Positions 61,899-64,000 of a stretch of DNA of 64,000 nucleotides are shown here, in pieces. The position numbers and the translations under genes were made by a program. Source of the DNA: Euhalothece natronophila Z-M001 (GTDB taxonomy: Bacteria; Cyanobacteriota; Cyanobacteriia; Cyanobacteriales; Rubidibacteraceae); NCBI RefSeq assembly GCF_007904085.1, contig NZ_CP042326.1, positions 620,001 to 684,000 on the forward strand, read 5' to 3'. Position 1 is the first letter of the stretch; every line of letters begins with the position of its first letter. The notes beneath the pieces were generated by a model, which saw only the letters and a list, made by a program, of their open reading frames with translations, was not told the origin of the DNA and did no database searches.

Positions 61899-62672
61899 TT
61901 AGTTTGGCAGGTCTTCCCATAATTCTGTTTCTTTGATAAAGCGGTGGGTTTTCAGAAAGTCTAACCCCCGAGTAATACGAATCCCCTCGGTACTCACATA
62001 GGCAATTTCTGGTTGCATATCGTGAGGCGTGGTATTGGGAGCCCGAGCCACTACATCGTCAATTCTTAACTGTGTCGGTTGCATTTGTAAAGCCAAAATA
62101 CGACAAGCGCGATCGCCTTGACAGCCAGCATGGGCAACGCCTCGCAGTCTCCCCCAAATAATAATATCTCCTTGGGCAATTACTGCTCCTCCTGGATTAA
62201 CATCCCCAATAACAATTAGAGTTCCATCGTGGCGAATTTCCATGCCTGAACGAACAGTAGTTTGCAGATAAAGGGGATCTCGATTTTTAATTTGATTCCG
62301 TTCAATGGGGGCAAGCAGTACGTTAGGTGAGGGCTGTGTTACGGAGTACCCCGCACTAGCAGCAGCAACAGCAGTTTGGCGACGAGTGGTTTCTATATTA
62401 GTGAGGGATAATTCTACTTGGGAGAGGGCTTGCGCGATCGCGCTTAACTGTGAGGTATCCAATAAGCGATCCCGTGCTTTGAGGGTAACTGAGGTTTGTG
62501 GCTGCCAAAACTTCTCACTACCATTCAGATGATGTTTCAAATTTTGCCATAATGAGTCCCAATCATCAGTGGCTTCCGTTGTCGGGGCTGGGGGCAGAGA
62601 TAATAACACTTGATTTTGGTCACGCTTTAAACGGACAGGGGAATCGTCTGTCGTTTGACCATTTTGGTTCAT
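61899..62672 (-). CDS. minC: Septum site-determining protein MinC
   Basis: A 257-residue protein with an N-terminal FtsZ-inhibiting domain (residues ~12-105), a linker and the C-terminal beta-helix seen in TTVRSGMEIRHDGTLIVIGDVNPGGAVIAQGDIIIWG ... GVAHAGCQGD, which binds MinD. The N-terminal part is divergent, as usual for cyanobacterial MinC. First gene of the min operon, 44 bases before minD; it diverges from the glutathione S-transferase-like gene over 195 bases. Confidence 0.92.
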   Translation of the reverse strand: MNQNGQTTDDSPVRLKRDQNQVLLSLPPAPTTEATDDWDSLWQNLKHHLNGSEKFWQPQTSVTLKARDRLLDTSQLSAIAQALSQVELSLTNIETTRRQTAVAAASAGYSVTQPSPNVLLAPIERNQIKNRDPLYLQTTVRSGMEIRHDGTLIVIGDVNPGGAVIAQGDIIIWGRLRGVAHAGCQGDRACRILALQMQPTQLRIDDVVARAPNTTPHDMQPEIAYVSTEGIRITRGLDFLKTHRFIKETELWEDLPN

Positions 62673-62867
62673 AAGATCACCAGTAAAGAGAATAAGTTAA
62701 CAACTAGGGGAAGCAATGTCTCCTCCTATCTTAGGACTAAAGCTATTTCCTTAAAAGGGAGAATTGTTTTTGCTAGCAAGGGCTGATTGTTAAAATTCTA
62801 ACCGTTAATCCTAAACTCGTTATCATAGTTCTAGTAAGTCTTAAATTCAAGCCAGTGACTACGTAAA

Positions 62868-64000
62868 ATGGAAGCCTTAAGTTGGGAAGAATTAGAAGCT
62901 CGTAGTAACTTAGAGCGCGATCGCGTTAATGGTGCAACTAATCCTCAAGCACGATTACGCCTCTTTGGTCATGATGAATCAGAGGTGCGAGTAACTTTAT
63001 ATCGGGATCATCATGCCTGGTGTCCTTACTGTCAAAAAGTTTGGCTGTGGCTAGAAGAGAAACAAATCCCCTACCGCATCGAAAAAGTAACCATGTTTTG
63101 CTATGGGCAAAAAGAACGCTGGTATAAGCGCATTGTTCCCTCAGGAATGCTTCCTGCGTTAGAACTAGATAATCGCTTACTCACAGAAAGTGATGATATT
63201 TTAGTCGCCCTCGAACAGGCTTTTGGTTCCTTAGGGTGGAGTATGACGGATCCGAAAGTCATGTCTTTACGAAAATTAGAAAGATTATTATTTCGCGCCT
63301 GGTGTACTTGGCTGTGTTATCCCACTCGTAACCGACGAGAAGAGGAAAAAAACCGCGATCAATTTCTCAAAACCATGCAACAGGTGGAAAAAGCCCTTAG
63401 TGAAACGCCGAGTCCGTATTTTCTAGAAGATTTCAGTGTGGTTGATGTTATTTTTACGCCTTATGTCGAGCGAATGAACGCTAGTCTCTTTTATTACAAG
63501 GGCTACTCTATGCGAGAAGAAAACCCCTACTTTGCAAAATGGTTTGATGGCATGGAAACTCGCTCCACCTATCGGGGAACGCAGAGTGATTTTCATACTC
63601 ATGCCCACGACTTACCGCCACAGATGGGAGGTTGTTATGCCAATGATGACCCCCAGACTAAACTTAATCAAGCGCGGGTAGATAGTGGCCCCTGGATGGG
63701 CTTACCTGATGTCAATTACCCTGAACCTGAAACTTCACGTCAAGAAGCATTACATCGTGTTCTCAAACATCGTCAAAATCTCATCAAAGTTAATCCAGTT
63801 TCTGAGGAAATTTTTGACCCTGCTTTACGTTGTGCCTTAACCCATTTGATCACAGGAGAAGTTTGTCCCCCTCCTGCTGGGGCAGCCACTGGTTTAAGAT
63901 ATCTGCGCGATCGCGTGAGTGTTCCTCGGGATATGTCCATTTATGCGGCGAAACGGTTACGGGAATCTCTAGAAAAAACTGCTAGTTTAGACAGTCAAAA
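62868..64000 (+). CDS. Glutathione S-transferase-like protein (3' end outside window)
   Basis: The frame is open from ATG 62868 ([20 protein letters not shown]) to the right edge, 377 codons. A thioredoxin-like domain with [19 protein letters not shown] near residue 51 and [18 protein letters not shown] near 92 is followed by a helical GST C-terminal domain ([19 protein letters not shown] near residue 185) and then a ~120-residue C-terminal extension. The CPYC motif suggests an omega-like or reductase-type GST. The extension makes it longer than typical GSTs (~220 residues). Substrate unknown. Confidence 0.85.
   Translation, partial: MEALSWEELEARSNLERDRVNGATNPQARLRLFGHDESEVRVTLYRDHHAWCPYCQKVWLWLEEKQIPYRIEKVTMFCYGQKERWYKRIVPSGMLPALELDNRLLTESDDILVALEQAFGSLGWSMTDPKVMSLRKLERLLFRAWCTWLCYPTRNRREEEKNRDQFLKTMQQVEKALSETPSPYFLEDFSVVDVIFTPYVERMNASLFYYKGYSMREENPYFAKWFDGMETRSTYRGTQSDFHTHAHDLPPQMGGCYANDDPQTKLNQARVDSGPWMGLPDVNYPEPETSRQEALHRVLKHRQNLIKVNPVSEEIFDPALRCALTHLITGEVCPPPAGAATGLRYLRDRVSVPRDMSIYAAKRLRESLEKTASLDSQ

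Overview
The window is chromosomal DNA from a cyanobacterium. It carries cytochrome c6, CP12, a CrhR-type RNA helicase, cyanobacterial min genes, dozens of HIP1 palindromes (GCGATCGC), and large numbers of Uma2, DUF29 and toxin-antitoxin genes, all typical of that phylum. The acidic exported proteins and the general gene set suggest a unicellular, possibly halotolerant, Halothece- or Dactylococcopsis-like lineage, but this is an inference that the sequence alone cannot settle.

Layout. 1-9 kb: the end of lipA, a DUF218 protein, then three GH13 glycoside hydrolases. One is on the minus strand; the other two are a forward pair, a branching-type amylase followed 3 bases later by an exported pullulanase. 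9-13 kb: a wrecked PIN/RHH toxin-antitoxin pair broken by two different mobile elements, a protease-like/pentapeptide fusion, a TPR protein and petJ. 13-18 kb: a zinc-uptake operon (znuA with a very large His/Asp loop, znuC, znuB) behind a Zur-like palindrome and split by a decaying MNT/HepT module. 17.5-30 kb: housekeeping genes (methyltransferases, leuD-leuC, cobM-lgt, mnmA, thrC, crhR-like helicase) plus a candidate structured RNA. 30-43 kb: two tandem membrane-anchored TPR/periplasmic-binding proteins, a PspA-like protein, lepA, a sulfurtransferase, lptA-lptB, cp12, an aldo-keto reductase, and an AMIN protein overlapping an FHA-GAF-adenylate cyclase.

43-58.5 kb is an accessory island. It holds three DUF29 genes and at least eight intact, truncated or fused Uma2 nuclease-like genes in repeated units, DUF433/DUF5615 and MNT/HepT fragments, an ISAzo13-like element with a canonical A AAA AAA frameshift site, an IS701-type element sitting in an ABC exporter with a TTAA duplication, and several short dispersed repeats. 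58.5-64 kb returns to conserved genes: egtB-egtC, minC-minD-minE and a glutathione S-transferase-like protein that runs off the right edge.

The strongest unusual themes are (i) small IS200/IS605-type derivatives with hairpin ends like TnpB guide-RNA ends, one interrupting an antitoxin gene and one abutting a stop codon; (ii) a 107-base MITE whose two hairpin loops are complementary to each other; and (iii) the DUF29-Uma2 array, whose unit boundaries carry scars of the DUF29 3' end. No CRISPR array, rRNA or tRNA gene was recognised.
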